Shown here: positions 47,481 through 57,035 of the stretch, one piece after another | Numbering within the stretch: the first letter of the stretch is position 1 | How the letters are laid out: each line of letters begins with the position of its first letter | Source of the DNA: Muribaculaceae bacterium | Lineage (GTDB): Bacteria > Bacteroidota > Bacteroidia > Bacteroidales > Muribaculaceae | Direction of reading: 5' to 3' | DNA length: 62,865 nucleotides | Assembly: GCA_022509065.1 (NCBI GenBank) | Contig: JAFLTY010000009.1 | Span: 1-62,865 of the forward strand | Made by a program: the position numbers and the translations under genes | The notes under the pieces: generated by a model | Told to the model about the DNA's origin: nothing | Database searches by the model: none | Seen by the model: the letters and a program-made list of their open reading frames with translations, nothing else

Positions 47481-48782
47481 ATGAAAAAGAAAAACATAAT
47501 ATTATCGGTGGCACTTGCATGTGTCTCGCTATTTGCTTTTGCAGAATCAAAGAAAATGGTTCAAATTTTCAAAAACGGTGAAGTTGTTCAACAATTTGCT
47601 GTTGAAGATGTCGATTACATCGAAGTCAATGACGTAGATGTCGCCGATATCCCTTCAGGCGAAACACCCGACCCAAACGCTGTTAATCTGTCCTCCGAAG
47701 GTACAGCGAATTGCTATATAGTAACTCCTGGAACTAAGGTCGTTTTTAACGCTCAATACAAAGGTAATTCCACTACCGAAGAAATAGGCGCTCCTACCCA
47801 AGCCACGATACTCTGGCAGACGGCTCCCGACTTGGTTGCTGACGTGAAATACTATCCGTCGGTAAAACAAATTGAAGCCACCGTGGCCGCTAAAGAAGGT
47901 AACGCACTTGTTGCCGCAAAAGATGCCAACGGCAAAATCCTGTGGAGCTGGCACCTTTGGATCATTAACTACGATCCCACCAACGAATACACAACTCCGG
48001 CCAATGCTAACGGTACGACATGGACATTTATGGATCGTAACCTGGGTGCTCTTTCGACCGACCGCGAAGGCATGGACTCGCATGGACTGTTTTACCAGTG
48101 GGGGCGTAAAGATCCGTTCCCCGGCGCAGCTACAAAAACTATCATGAATGAAGATTATACCTATGAAGTCGACGGCGAACCTACACTTTATGATGGAGAA
48201 GGAAATGTATTGCCCAAATTCAACTCATTCGCTGACTCTCATGGCACATTAGCTCTGTCTATTGAGAACCCGATGGCATTTTATGTCAACCTATCTGTAA
48301 CTACTGACGAATTGGACGAATACGGTTATCCAATTGTACGTGACGATTGGCTTAACGGCGACTGGGTTAAAGAATCGAATGACGATTACTGGGGTGGAGT
48401 CAGCATGAAGAAATCTATCTATGACCCGTCTCCGGTTGGTTACAAAGTTCCCGTCAGCGACCTACAAGGTGCCACCCCTTACGATTGGCTCACTTACGCC
48501 GACATGACATGGGATTCTGTTAATGAGGGCGCTGAACAAAACGGCCAATGGTTCCCTGCTACCGGTACACGCGTTTATGCTTCGGGTTCTCTCGATTTCC
48601 CCGCAAACGGTAATCCTTACTGTGGACTTTGGTTCGGAACAAAAGGCACAGAATCATCCAACCTCGAGGAATATCCAACTATTTACGGCCAATATATGAT
48701 GATTGTCAACGGCAAACGAACTTTCAAAACAGGTAAGGATCGCCGTTCTCAAGGTTTATCAGTGCGCTGTGTCAGAGAATAA
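47481..48782 (+). CDS. Secreted FISUMP-like (major paralogous domain) protein
   Basis: 433 residues with a signal peptide (about 1-21, SLFAFAES). The N-terminal strip MVQIFKNGEVVQQFAVEDVD resembles a short beta hairpin common at the start of Bacteroidales surface proteins. The main domain has TWTFMDRNLGALS, GLFYQWGRKDPFPGA, DPSPVGYKVPVSDL and the end QGLSVRCVRE. These match the Fibrobacter-type major paralogous domain proteins, which are secreted with unknown role. It shares a transcript with the small gene before it. Confidence 0.7.
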   Translation: MKKKNIILSVALACVSLFAFAESKKMVQIFKNGEVVQQFAVEDVDYIEVNDVDVADIPSGETPDPNAVNLSSEGTANCYIVTPGTKVVFNAQYKGNSTTEEIGAPTQATILWQTAPDLVADVKYYPSVKQIEATVAAKEGNALVAAKDANGKILWSWHLWIINYDPTNEYTTPANANGTTWTFMDRNLGALSTDREGMDSHGLFYQWGRKDPFPGAATKTIMNEDYTYEVDGEPTLYDGEGNVLPKFNSFADSHGTLALSIENPMAFYVNLSVTTDELDEYGYPIVRDDWLNGDWVKESNDDYWGGVSMKKSIYDPSPVGYKVPVSDLQGATPYDWLTYADMTWDSVNEGAEQNGQWFPATGTRVYASGSLDFPANGNPYCGLWFGTKGTESSNLEEYPTIYGQYMMIVNGKRTFKTGKDRRSQGLSVRCVRE

Positions 48783-48812
48783 AGCATTATAAAGCTATCT
48801 AAATCTTTTGCG

Positions 48813-48856
48813 AGGGTACATCATTATTAAACAATAGGATGTACCCTCTTTTTTTA
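48813..48856 (+). terminator. Strong intrinsic terminator
   Basis: Perfect 11-bp stem GAGGGTACATC / GATGTACCCTC with a 15-base loop, followed by TTTTTTT. It closes the two-gene secreted-protein unit. The rest of 48783-49145 is AT-rich, with only a -7 box for the next gene. Confidence 0.92.
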
Positions 48857-49080
48857 TACATAAATTTAACTCAAGTATGGCCATATTAATCGGTTAAAAT
48901 CGATGCGTTATTTTGTCTTTTTGGTTGGTATTATCCCATCTATATCTAAACCCAGTTGATATCTCAATATTTTAGGTAATTATTCATCATATTGAGCTAT
49001 AATACAGTTACGTACAATTGTAATTTGAGAAAATTCCGGATAATCATAATTGATAATATCCTTGATTCCAATTTTTTTTG

Positions 49081-49088
49081 TAAATTTG
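49081..49088 (+). promoter_or_regulatory. -7 box before the DUF349 gene
   Basis: TAAATTTG fits TAnnTTTG; no -33 TTTG at the right distance. The leader would be about 50 bases. Confidence 0.45.
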
Positions 49089-49145
49089 GGCGTTAAAAGA
49101 TTTATGCCCTGGCTTCAGGGAAGTGCTTAACCCTAAAATTATCCT

Positions 49146-51047
49146 ATGATGGAACTGAACGATCCTGCTATGGAACCTAACGTAGCGCAATCCTCTCAAA
49201 GTGCCGACAACACTGTTTCGGCTGAAATGAAACAAAACGAACAAGCTGAAAAAGCAGAAGAAATCCTGACTGAAAATGCCGAAGCCTTCGCTGACTCTGT
49301 AGCTGAGGTAGAACAAGAGGCGGTTATAACAGACGCTTTGCAACCTGAATTCAAAAGCTATGAAGAGATTATCGAAGCTGCCCGTCAGTTGGCAGATCGA
49401 GACCCTTCAGAAATAGAAAGAGTCGAGGTGTCCCGTTTGCGCCAGCATTTCCTGGCTCTTGAGAAAAAAGATAATGATAAAGCCCTCGAACAGTTTGTCG
49501 CTGACGGCGGTAACGCGGAGGATTTCACTCCTGCAGAAAATCCATTGGAAGCACAGTTTAAAGAGATTCTAAACACCATCAAGGATAAAAAAGCAGCTTT
49601 TATTGCTGAACAAAACGCGCAAAAGGAAAAAAATCTTGCTGAAAAGAAAAAAATCATAGCGGAAATCCTCACTTTGGCAGAAGATACAGATAATGTCAAC
49701 AAGACATTTCCTACCTATCGCGAACTTCAAGACAAGTTCAACGCTATCGGCGATGTTCCTCCCACAGACGAAACTGCTATTTGGAAAGAATATCAAGATG
49801 CTCGTGAGCGTTACAGTGACAATCTGAAGATTAATAAAGAGCTGCGAGATTACGATTTTAAAAAGAATCTCGAACAGAAGGAGGAGATTGTTAAAGAAGC
49901 CGTGGAACTTGCCAAACACGAGGATGTTGTTTCGGCTTTCAAGCGTCTCCAGGATTTACACCTGTCGTGGCGTGAAATAGGCCCGGTTGCCAAGGAGCTC
50001 CGCGATGAAATTTGGAACCGCTTTAAAGAGGCTTCAACCGAAATAAACAAACGCTACCAGGTGTTCTTTGAAGAACGCAAAGCTAAGGAACTCGAAAACG
50101 AAAAAGCTAAAACAGAAATATGTGAACGTGTGGAAGCACTCGATTTCAGTTCGCTTAACACATTCGCAGCCTGGGACGAAATGACAACACAGATTATTAC
50201 CGCTCAGGAGGACTGGAGAAAGCTTGGATTCGCCTCGAGAAAAATGAACAACGCATTGTTCAATCGTTTTAGAGCCACATGCGATACTTTCTTCGCATTA
50301 AAAGCTGCTTACTACAAAGGCATCAAAGATCAACTGGCTGAGAATCTCGCAAAAAAAACCGCTTTGGTCGAAAAAGCCGAAGCGCTTATGGATTCGACAG
50401 ATTGGAAAAACACCACTGAAACTTTAGTGGCTCTCCAGAAAGAGTGGAAGACTATAGGCACTGTTGCAAAAAAACATAGCGACGCAATATGGAAAAGATT
50501 CCAAACAGCTTGTGACACATTTTTTGAAAACAAGAAAAAAGAAACTTCGTCATCACGTCTTACCGAACACGCCAATCTTCAGGCTAAACGCGATCTTATT
50601 AAAGAATTGGACAACATAACAGATGAAACTCCCAAACACGAAGCCTCCGCTCTGATTAATGATTTGCGCGAACGTTGGAAGAGTATCGGTCATGTTCCTT
50701 TCCGTGAGAAAGACAAAGTTTACGAAGCCTTTAAAAACCGTATTGACGAAGTGCGTAAAAAATTCGATCTTCGCGATATGCGTGAACGTCAAAACCGATT
50801 TGAAGACAATCTTGCCGCAATGGAAGGCGATGATAACAAGATTGCGCGCGAACGTGACAGAATGCTGCGTATACTTGAAACGCGTCGTGCCGAACTGCGT
50901 ACTTATGAGAACAACCTTGGTTTCCTGAATGCCAAATCCAAATCCGGAAATTCGTTGGTCAAGGACTTTGAGAAGAAAATAGAACGCCTCAAGGAAGATA
51001 TCTCTACGCTCGAAGGACAAATCAAACAACTTGAGTCGAAACTGTGA
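49146..51047 (+). CDS. DUF349-repeat protein
   Basis: 633 residues, no signal peptide or membrane helix. An acidic N-terminus (about 1-60) is followed by about five DUF349 helical repeats, each with a W..L/W..IG...K......W.RF pattern (for example LHLSWREIGPVAKELRDEIW and EWKTIGTVAKKHSDAIWKRF), and a C-terminal coiled coil. The family is linked in other bacteria to ribosome or division-related roles, but function is not settled. Highly charged and probably cytoplasmic. Confidence 0.85.
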   Translation: MMELNDPAMEPNVAQSSQSADNTVSAEMKQNEQAEKAEEILTENAEAFADSVAEVEQEAVITDALQPEFKSYEEIIEAARQLADRDPSEIERVEVSRLRQHFLALEKKDNDKALEQFVADGGNAEDFTPAENPLEAQFKEILNTIKDKKAAFIAEQNAQKEKNLAEKKKIIAEILTLAEDTDNVNKTFPTYRELQDKFNAIGDVPPTDETAIWKEYQDARERYSDNLKINKELRDYDFKKNLEQKEEIVKEAVELAKHEDVVSAFKRLQDLHLSWREIGPVAKELRDEIWNRFKEASTEINKRYQVFFEERKAKELENEKAKTEICERVEALDFSSLNTFAAWDEMTTQIITAQEDWRKLGFASRKMNNALFNRFRATCDTFFALKAAYYKGIKDQLAENLAKKTALVEKAEALMDSTDWKNTTETLVALQKEWKTIGTVAKKHSDAIWKRFQTACDTFFENKKKETSSSRLTEHANLQAKRDLIKELDNITDETPKHEASALINDLRERWKSIGHVPFREKDKVYEAFKNRIDEVRKKFDLRDMRERQNRFEDNLAAMEGDDNKIARERDRMLRILETRRAELRTYENNLGFLNAKSKSGNSLVKDFEKKIERLKEDISTLEGQIKQLESKL

Positions 51048-51121
51048 TTGTTTAGGAAACAGTTTGCAGTGTTATCTCCTCGTTCGAGCCAAAGTCCTTT
51101 CACAACTTAGGTAAGTGCGTC

Positions 51122-52513
51122 ATGACAGAAATATCCCGGTCAAACCGTCGTAATGATTTAAGCCCGTGGCTTTTGTGGTTGGCAGATTTGATAATAATCT
51201 GGCTTGCCATTGTTATGCTCATGACGTATTTCGGTAGGGAGATCTTTGACTATCAGGTGCGCCTCGCTTTGCTGTTGGCAACAATAGCGTATGTCCCGGC
51301 CTGTATCTTTATAAGACACCGCACGATAGTACAGCGTTCAATTTCCATAGATAAAGTACTGAGCAATTCGTTTAAGACGCTGGGTGTCCACGCACTGACA
51401 TTCATGTCGTTGGCAGCTTTCATACATACTGACTATTCCATAACGTTCTACGTATTGTTTTATAGTATTCTGTGCGTAATGTTCCCGCTGACCAACCTTG
51501 CTTGTAGGATGTGGGTCAAACAAATGCGTCGCAAAGGCAAATACCGCACACGAGTCGCTGTCGTGGGTACCAACATTTCGTCTCAACGATTGACTGAGGC
51601 ACTTTTGCGAGATGACGGTTTCGGATATAACATTGTGGGACATTTCGACGAAGAAAAACCGGCTGACTTTAAAGGCAAATACATCGGTACAATGGACGAT
51701 TTGGAGACTTATGCCAAAGAAAACCGTATCGACGAGATATTTTTTGCTAACGTAGGTAATACCGCTCAGCATATGCAGAGAGTCGTCAACATCGCGCAGG
51801 AGAATATGTTGCAGTTCTATTATGTCCCGCAGATTTCGCAGTACGTGAACAGTGCCTTCGAATTGCAACGTATAGGAGCTATCCCGGTGATGACCTTGAT
51901 ACGTAATCCTTTGTCACTCACTTTGAATCGTGGACTTAAAAGAGCTTTTGATATTGCGTTTTCGTCTTTGGTTCTGCTCGTTTCTCCACTCGTCCTTATA
52001 CCTGTAGCTATAGCTATAAAACTGTCGTCACCCGGTCCGATTTTTTTTGTGCAGGAGAGGACGGGCTATAAGGGTAAGTCGTTCAAATGCTATAAATTTC
52101 GCACCATGCGAGTCAACGCCGATGCTGATAAGGCGCAGGCTACAGCTCATGACCCGCGCAAAACCAAAGTCGGTGATTTTTTACGCCGTACAAGTATAGA
52201 CGAACTTCCACAATTTTTCAACGTATGGAAGGGAGACATGTCTGTTGTAGGCCCCAGACCACACATGCTCAAACATACTGAAGACTATACAAGGTTGATA
52301 GACAAGTATATGGTTAGACATGTAGTGAAACCTGGTATTACAGGATGGGCTCAGGTGAACGGCTATAGAGGAATCACCGACCAGTTATGGAAAATGGAAA
52401 AGCGTGTCGAGTACGATGTTTGGTATATTGAAAACTGGTCATTCCCATTGGATATCAAGATAGTGGTCAGAACTGTAATGAACGCAGTTCAAGGTGAAAA
52501 AAACGCATTTTGA
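51122..52513 (+). CDS. Polyprenyl-phosphate sugar-1-phosphate transferase (exopolysaccharide priming)
   Basis: 463 residues. Four N-terminal membrane helices (about 15-115), a nucleotide-binding-like middle (RVAVVGTNISSQRLTEALLR), a fifth helix near 275-297 and the C-terminal catalytic domain with FFVQERTGYKGKSFKCYKFR, LRRTSIDELPQFFNVWKGDM and SVVGPRPHML. It puts the first sugar phosphate on undecaprenyl phosphate in surface glycan synthesis (WcaJ/WbaP type). No glycan cluster surrounds it, so it may serve capsule or glycoprotein synthesis encoded elsewhere. Confidence 0.9.
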   Translation: MTEISRSNRRNDLSPWLLWLADLIIIWLAIVMLMTYFGREIFDYQVRLALLLATIAYVPACIFIRHRTIVQRSISIDKVLSNSFKTLGVHALTFMSLAAFIHTDYSITFYVLFYSILCVMFPLTNLACRMWVKQMRRKGKYRTRVAVVGTNISSQRLTEALLRDDGFGYNIVGHFDEEKPADFKGKYIGTMDDLETYAKENRIDEIFFANVGNTAQHMQRVVNIAQENMLQFYYVPQISQYVNSAFELQRIGAIPVMTLIRNPLSLTLNRGLKRAFDIAFSSLVLLVSPLVLIPVAIAIKLSSPGPIFFVQERTGYKGKSFKCYKFRTMRVNADADKAQATAHDPRKTKVGDFLRRTSIDELPQFFNVWKGDMSVVGPRPHMLKHTEDYTRLIDKYMVRHVVKPGITGWAQVNGYRGITDQLWKMEKRVEYDVWYIENWSFPLDIKIVVRTVMNAVQGEKNAF

Positions 52514-52524
52514 GAGACTGCGTC

Positions 52525-53025
52525 ATGGCAAAAGAAGCAATAAATAAAACTAATGCCGCACGTCTTCTTGACCGCGCAGGAATAGATTACACTCTTGTGC
52601 CTTATGTCGTTGACCCGGAAAACCTCGATGCTCGACATGTGGCCGAGTCGTTAGGCGAGGATATCAATCGTGTCTTCAAAACCCTTGTTTTGCGCTGTGA
52701 CAAAGGCTATTTTATATGTGTAGTTCCGGGCAACAGCGAAGTGGATCTTAAAAAAGCCGCTAAGGCGATGGGAGCAAAAAAAGCCGAGATGATTCACATG
52801 AAAGAGTTGCTTCCTCTTACAGGGTATATAAGGGGTGGATGTTCTCCCATTGGGATGAAAAAACCTTTTGCCACCTTTTTTCACAATACTGCCACCGGTT
52901 ATGACACTATATATGTTAGCGCCGGTGTGCGTGGGTTACAGTTGTGTGTCAACCCAATTAAGTTAATCGAGTACACATGTGCCAGTGTTGTCGATCTGAT
53001 TAAAGACACCGACGGGGATGAATAA
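52525..53025 (+). CDS. ybaK: YbaK/EbsC-type Cys-tRNA(Pro) deacylase
   Basis: 166 residues from the ATG at 52525; an earlier TTG overlapping the sugar transferase stop is a less likely start. YbaK fold with LDARHVAESLGEDINRVFKT, the conserved Lys in KTLVLRCD, VPGNSEVDLKKAAKAMGAKK and GYIRGGCSPIGMKKPF. It clears tRNA-Pro mischarged with Cys. It ends overlapping aroC by 8 bases. Confidence 0.9.
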   Translation: MAKEAINKTNAARLLDRAGIDYTLVPYVVDPENLDARHVAESLGEDINRVFKTLVLRCDKGYFICVVPGNSEVDLKKAAKAMGAKKAEMIHMKELLPLTGYIRGGCSPIGMKKPFATFFHNTATGYDTIYVSAGVRGLQLCVNPIKLIEYTCASVVDLIKDTDGDE

Positions 53026-54112
53026 TACATTTGGCACATTGTATTCACTGACTACCTTCGGCGAGAGTCACGGAAAGGTCATAGGTGGCGTCATTGACGG
53101 TTGCCCTGCAGGTATCAAGATAGATACCGAGTCTGTCAGCCGTCAGTTGGCTCGACGTCGTCCCGGACAAAGCGCAATAGTGTCGAAACGCCAGGAAGCT
53201 GACAAGGTGATTTTTCTATCAGGACTTATTGACAATGTTACGACAGGTGCACCCATTGCGTTTGTAATTGAAAATACTGATGTGCGCTCTGCGGACTATG
53301 ATAATTTGCGTGACGTTTTCAGACCGGGTCACGCCGATTACACCTATTATGTCAAATATCGTGGGTATAACGACACTAATGGTGGCGGCCGTTCCTCAGC
53401 TCGTGAAACGGCGACACGCGTAGTGGGGGGCGAGTTAGCGCGTCAGGTTCTTGCATGCCTTGAGCCTTCGTTAGTTATAAGAGCATACACTAAGTCAGTC
53501 GGTAACATTACGATGCCTCCTCTGAAAAGTTTGCCAACCGATAGTCAGATAGAACAGTCACCGGTACGATGCCCTGATGTAAGTCTTTCACGGGATATGG
53601 AAAGACTCATTGTTGAAACCTGTAAAGAAGGCGACAGTGTTGGAGGGGTAGTGGAGTGTATTGTTAGCGGATGCCCCGTGGGAATTGGTGAACCAATTTA
53701 CGACAAATTGAGTGCGCGCTTGGCGTCTGCAATGATGTCAATAAATGCCGCTAAAGCTTTCGAGATAGGGATGGGGTTTGATGGCTGCCGTCTTAGAGGT
53801 TCGGAAGTAGCGGATAATTGGATTTCCGACCCATCTGATCGGCGCGGTATTCGTACGGCGGCTAATCATTCCGGTGGCATCCAAGGAGGAATGTCCAACG
53901 GCGAAGACATAGTTTTTCGCATCGGTTTCAAACCCACGGCCACTATGATGAAGGAGATGGAAACAGTCAATCGGCAAGGTGACCCCGTTACAGTGCGAGC
54001 CTACGGCCGACATGACACGTGCATAGTGCCTCGAGCTGTCCCGGTTGTCGAAGCCATGGCAGCCATGACTTTACTTGATCTTATACTTATTGACCGTGCG
54101 CGCCACCTATAA
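53018..54112 (+). CDS. aroC: Chorismate synthase
   Basis: 364 residues. The last step of the shikimate pathway, using reduced FMN. Signatures: TTFGESHGKVIGGVIDGCPA, GHADYTYYVKY, GGGRSSARETATRV and GGIQGGMSNGEDIVFR. Full length. It overlaps ybaK at its 5' end and the radical SAM frame at its 3' end, a compact translationally coupled trio. Confidence 0.96.
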   Translation: MNNTFGTLYSLTTFGESHGKVIGGVIDGCPAGIKIDTESVSRQLARRRPGQSAIVSKRQEADKVIFLSGLIDNVTTGAPIAFVIENTDVRSADYDNLRDVFRPGHADYTYYVKYRGYNDTNGGGRSSARETATRVVGGELARQVLACLEPSLVIRAYTKSVGNITMPPLKSLPTDSQIEQSPVRCPDVSLSRDMERLIVETCKEGDSVGGVVECIVSGCPVGIGEPIYDKLSARLASAMMSINAAKAFEIGMGFDGCRLRGSEVADNWISDPSDRRGIRTAANHSGGIQGGMSNGEDIVFRIGFKPTATMMKEMETVNRQGDPVTVRAYGRHDTCIVPRAVPVVEAMAAMTLLDLILIDRARHL

Positions 54113-55043
54113 GACATACGCGCAATTTCTCGCGGAAAAATTTCCCGGTAATGGAAAGATACAAAAAATAGGAGTAAGTTTGGGCACGTCGTGTCCAAAC
54201 CGTGACGGCACATTAGGTACAGGCGGCTGCGCTTATTGTAACAATTCGTCGTTTTCGCCGGACTATATTCACGCAAAAGACGCTATCCGCAATATTGGTC
54301 GAACCCTCGAGAAAGGTAAAAATTTTTTTGGCCGCAAATACTCTGATATGAGATTTGTGGCTTATTTCCAAAGCTATACAAATACGCATGGAGACACTGT
54401 GTCCAACCTTATGCAATGTTACCGACAGGCTGCCTCTGTCCGTGATGTTGTGGGGGTGATAATTGGCACACGTCCCGACTGTCTTCCGGACGCTCTGTTG
54501 CATGAACTTGGTGAAATGAATCGCAATGAGTGTCCGGTCATTCTGGAATTTGGTGCTGAGTCCTCACACAACGCCACGCTTTCGGCGGTGAATAGATGCC
54601 ATACGTGGGAGACAACGGTAGACGCCGTCACTCGAGCGTCTAACGAAGACTTATCGGTGGGGCTTCATTTCATTATGGGTTTGCCCGGAGAATCACGGGA
54701 CATGATGCTGGAAACAGTTCGACGTGCTGTCAATCTACCGATTGATACTCTCAAATTCCATCAACTGCAGATAATACGCGGCACTCGCTTTGCAAACGAG
54801 TATGAGGAAGACCCTACAAAGTTCAATCTGTTTACGCCCGAAAGCTATATCAGTCTTTGTCGCGACATCATAGATCTGGTGGCTCCTACGGGAATAGCTA
54901 TAGAGCGTTTTGTATCTCAGGCTCCCGATAATCTGCTCGTGGCTCCACGCTGGGGATTAAAAAATTATCAGTTCGTCAATTTGCTCAATTCCAAAACCGG
55001 CTCTAAAGTCTTTTCAGCACAGGCCGGCTATCATAATGGATAG
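54096..55043 (+). CDS. Radical SAM protein, TIGR01212/YhcC-like
   Basis: About 315 residues. There is no ATG near the N-terminus, so the start must be GTG (54096, chosen) or TTG (54090 or 54075), all inside the end of aroC. Radical SAM cysteines lie in SCPNRDG and GGCAYCNNSSF (C-x11-C-x2-C). Later motifs are LEFGAESSHNATLSAVNRCH and GLHFIMGLPGESRDMM. Function unknown; the family is broad in bacteria. Its last 30 bases overlap the convergent transporter gene. Confidence 0.85.
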   Translation: MRATYKTYAQFLAEKFPGNGKIQKIGVSLGTSCPNRDGTLGTGGCAYCNNSSFSPDYIHAKDAIRNIGRTLEKGKNFFGRKYSDMRFVAYFQSYTNTHGDTVSNLMQCYRQAASVRDVVGVIIGTRPDCLPDALLHELGEMNRNECPVILEFGAESSHNATLSAVNRCHTWETTVDAVTRASNEDLSVGLHFIMGLPGESRDMMLETVRRAVNLPIDTLKFHQLQIIRGTRFANEYEEDPTKFNLFTPESYISLCRDIIDLVAPTGIAIERFVSQAPDNLLVAPRWGLKNYQFVNLLNSKTGSKVFSAQAGYHNG

Positions 55044-56405
55044 GATGGCGACAGGAGCCAGATAGCGAAGGGCGAACGTTACAAAAGGCACGAATCGGCC
55101 GTTCAGTTGCCCATGGTTGGTAATCTGGTCTTTCATTAGATTTCTGGGAGCAAACCACCCAACGTAAACACATCCTCCTATTGCTGCGATAGGTAACAAA
55201 ATGTAGTTGGTCAAAGCGTCAAGGCTTTCAAAGATATTAAGCCCCATAAACGTTATACCGCTGAGAGTGGAAAACGACAGCGAACACACAGCTCCGAAAA
55301 AAAACATGGGCAGCAAAATGATAAGTGTCGATTTACGGCGAGACATTCCGAAGCGGTCGCGTACAAATGCTATGGAGGGTTCTGCGATGGATACCGTAGA
55401 GGTGAGAGCGGCGAGCATCAACAGCGTGAAAAAGAGTATAGACCAGAACTGACCTCCCGGCAGATTGGCAAAGACCTCCGGTAGGGTGACAAATACCAGA
55501 GTTGTGCCGGCCATAGCGTGGTCGGCGATACCAAAAGCGGTTACAGCCGGAAAAATAATGAGCCCCATCATGATGGCTACACCCAAGGTAAGAGCTGAGA
55601 CAATGAATGATGTCTTGGTAAGGTTCGTGTCTGCAGGGTAATACGACGAATAAGTAATCAGTATTCCCATACCCAACGAGAGCGAGAACAGAGCCTGACC
55701 CAAAGCCGATATGAAAACTGACGGCGTGACTTTACTGAAATCGGGGGACAGGAAGTAACTGATGCCGGGAGTTGCGCCGGGAAGACTCATTGACACCACC
55801 ATAAACACCAAGAGTAAAACGAACAGCATAGGCATCGCGATATTGGCCATTCGTTCAATGCCTTTTTTTACACCACCTAAAAGTATGCCGATATTTATGG
55901 CTATCACTACAAAAGTTGATATTAATGGAGCCCACGGGGTAGCTATATAGTGTTGCATCTTAGTGGAGAAACCGTTAGTCATTTGACTTCCCTCCACAGA
56001 CACACCGTCATAAAGATTGCCAGTTATGGATTCGAAAAGATATTCGAGCGTCCATCCGGCGACTACCATATAGAACATGGTGATTATAAACGAGGTGACG
56101 ATGCCAAGTCCTCCCACAAGATACCATTTTTTGCCCGGAGAAAGTTTCTTAAAAGAGCTGACTGCATCCGAGCGCCCTCCGCGACCTATTGCAAATTCGC
56201 TTAGCATTACCGGAATGCCCAACACAAGCACACACGCAATGTATATGAGTAAGAAAGCCGACCCTCCGCCGCCTTGAGCCTCGGCCGGAAAACGCCATAT
56301 TGTTCCAAGTCCGACTGCCGATCCGACAGTGGCCATGACAAGACCTATTTTGGATGAAAAAAATTTATGGGTGTTTTTATGTGCGTGTTTGCCTGTTTTG
56401 TTCAT
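55014..56405 (-). CDS. Sodium-dependent transporter, NSS/SNF family
   Basis: 463 residues from the ATG at 56405. The frame is open to 56522 upstream, but the promoter lies inside that stretch, so the longer form is not made. About 11-12 membrane helices of LeuT type: SKIGLVMATVGSAVGLGTIW then RFPAEAQGGGGSAFLLIY is the sodium- and substrate-binding first helix. Imports an amino acid or related solute with sodium; the substrate is not readable. Confidence 0.9.
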   Translation of the reverse strand: MNKTGKHAHKNTHKFFSSKIGLVMATVGSAVGLGTIWRFPAEAQGGGGSAFLLIYIACVLVLGIPVMLSEFAIGRGGRSDAVSSFKKLSPGKKWYLVGGLGIVTSFIITMFYMVVAGWTLEYLFESITGNLYDGVSVEGSQMTNGFSTKMQHYIATPWAPLISTFVVIAINIGILLGGVKKGIERMANIAMPMLFVLLLVFMVVSMSLPGATPGISYFLSPDFSKVTPSVFISALGQALFSLSLGMGILITYSSYYPADTNLTKTSFIVSALTLGVAIMMGLIIFPAVTAFGIADHAMAGTTLVFVTLPEVFANLPGGQFWSILFFTLLMLAALTSTVSIAEPSIAFVRDRFGMSRRKSTLIILLPMFFFGAVCSLSFSTLSGITFMGLNIFESLDALTNYILLPIAAIGGCVYVGWFAPRNLMKDQITNHGQLNGRFVPFVTFALRYLAPVAILSIMIAGLC

Positions 56406-56485
56406 ATTTTCTTGTTGTTTGCGATAAATATGATTATTTTTGCAATCCGAAAAGCAATTATTCAAATCAACTGCAAATATTTTCG

Positions 56486-56516
56486 CAAAATTAACGAAAA
56501 ACTGACATTTGACAAA
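56486..56516 (-). promoter_or_regulatory. Full consensus promoter of the NSS transporter gene
   Basis: Minus strand: TTTG (56516-56513), 19-base spacer, TAATTTTG (56493-56486). The start of transcription near 56479 gives a leader of about 74 bases and fixes the gene start at 56405. Confidence 0.85.
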
Positions 56517-56627
56517 ACACATGTTGAGGCTCTCTTCGATTTGAGCAGAAGAACATTCATACTAGGTATTAACACCAAATCGGTTTTTTATACTTACCGG
56601 TAGCCGAGGCATTTAAAATATCCTAAC

Positions 56628-57014
56628 ATGACATTTATTAAAAACTGGTGGCCTTCTTTTTTGACCCTGTCGGTTGTCCTTTATGTGACGTTGTCGCCCG
56701 ATCCTGCCGGAGCGGACAAGTTCATGCTTTTTGAAGGCGCCGACAAGCTGATACACGCCATCATGATGGGAGGATTGGACTCGGCGATACTTTTTGACCG
56801 GCGCCGTATGGGCTCTCGCCTGACTAAAGCCTTTATTGTGATTGTGGCATGCGCGTGCGTTGTCTTTTCGGCACTTGACGAGATAGCTCAACAGTTTATG
56901 TCATTAGGACGCTCAATGGATGTGTTTGATTTTGTTGCAGACACAGTCGGCATTGTTATAGCTTCTCTTATAGCTCCTCCCGTTATCAATTCAATATTTC
57001 GCAACCGTTCATGA
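56628..57014 (+). CDS. VanZ-like small membrane protein
   Basis: 128 residues, four hydrophobic segments. VanZ-like features: LYVTLSPDP, ADKLIHAIMMGGLDSAILF (Lys/His in helix 2) and DEIAQQFMSLGRSMDVFDFV with ADTVG. Family members affect envelope or lipid traits such as teicoplanin resistance in Gram-positives; the role in Bacteroidota is unknown. It is a single gene that ends 21 bases before a convergent gene. Confidence 0.8.
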   Translation: MTFIKNWWPSFLTLSVVLYVTLSPDPAGADKFMLFEGADKLIHAIMMGGLDSAILFDRRRMGSRLTKAFIVIVACACVVFSALDEIAQQFMSLGRSMDVFDFVADTVGIVIASLIAPPVINSIFRNRS

Positions 57015-57035
57015 CCTTTATTGTCGAACCAGCTC

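Noticed and set aside
56406-56522. Longer N-terminus for the NSS transporter
   Set aside because: The consensus promoter at 56486-56516 lies inside it, so it would not be transcribed as coding sequence.
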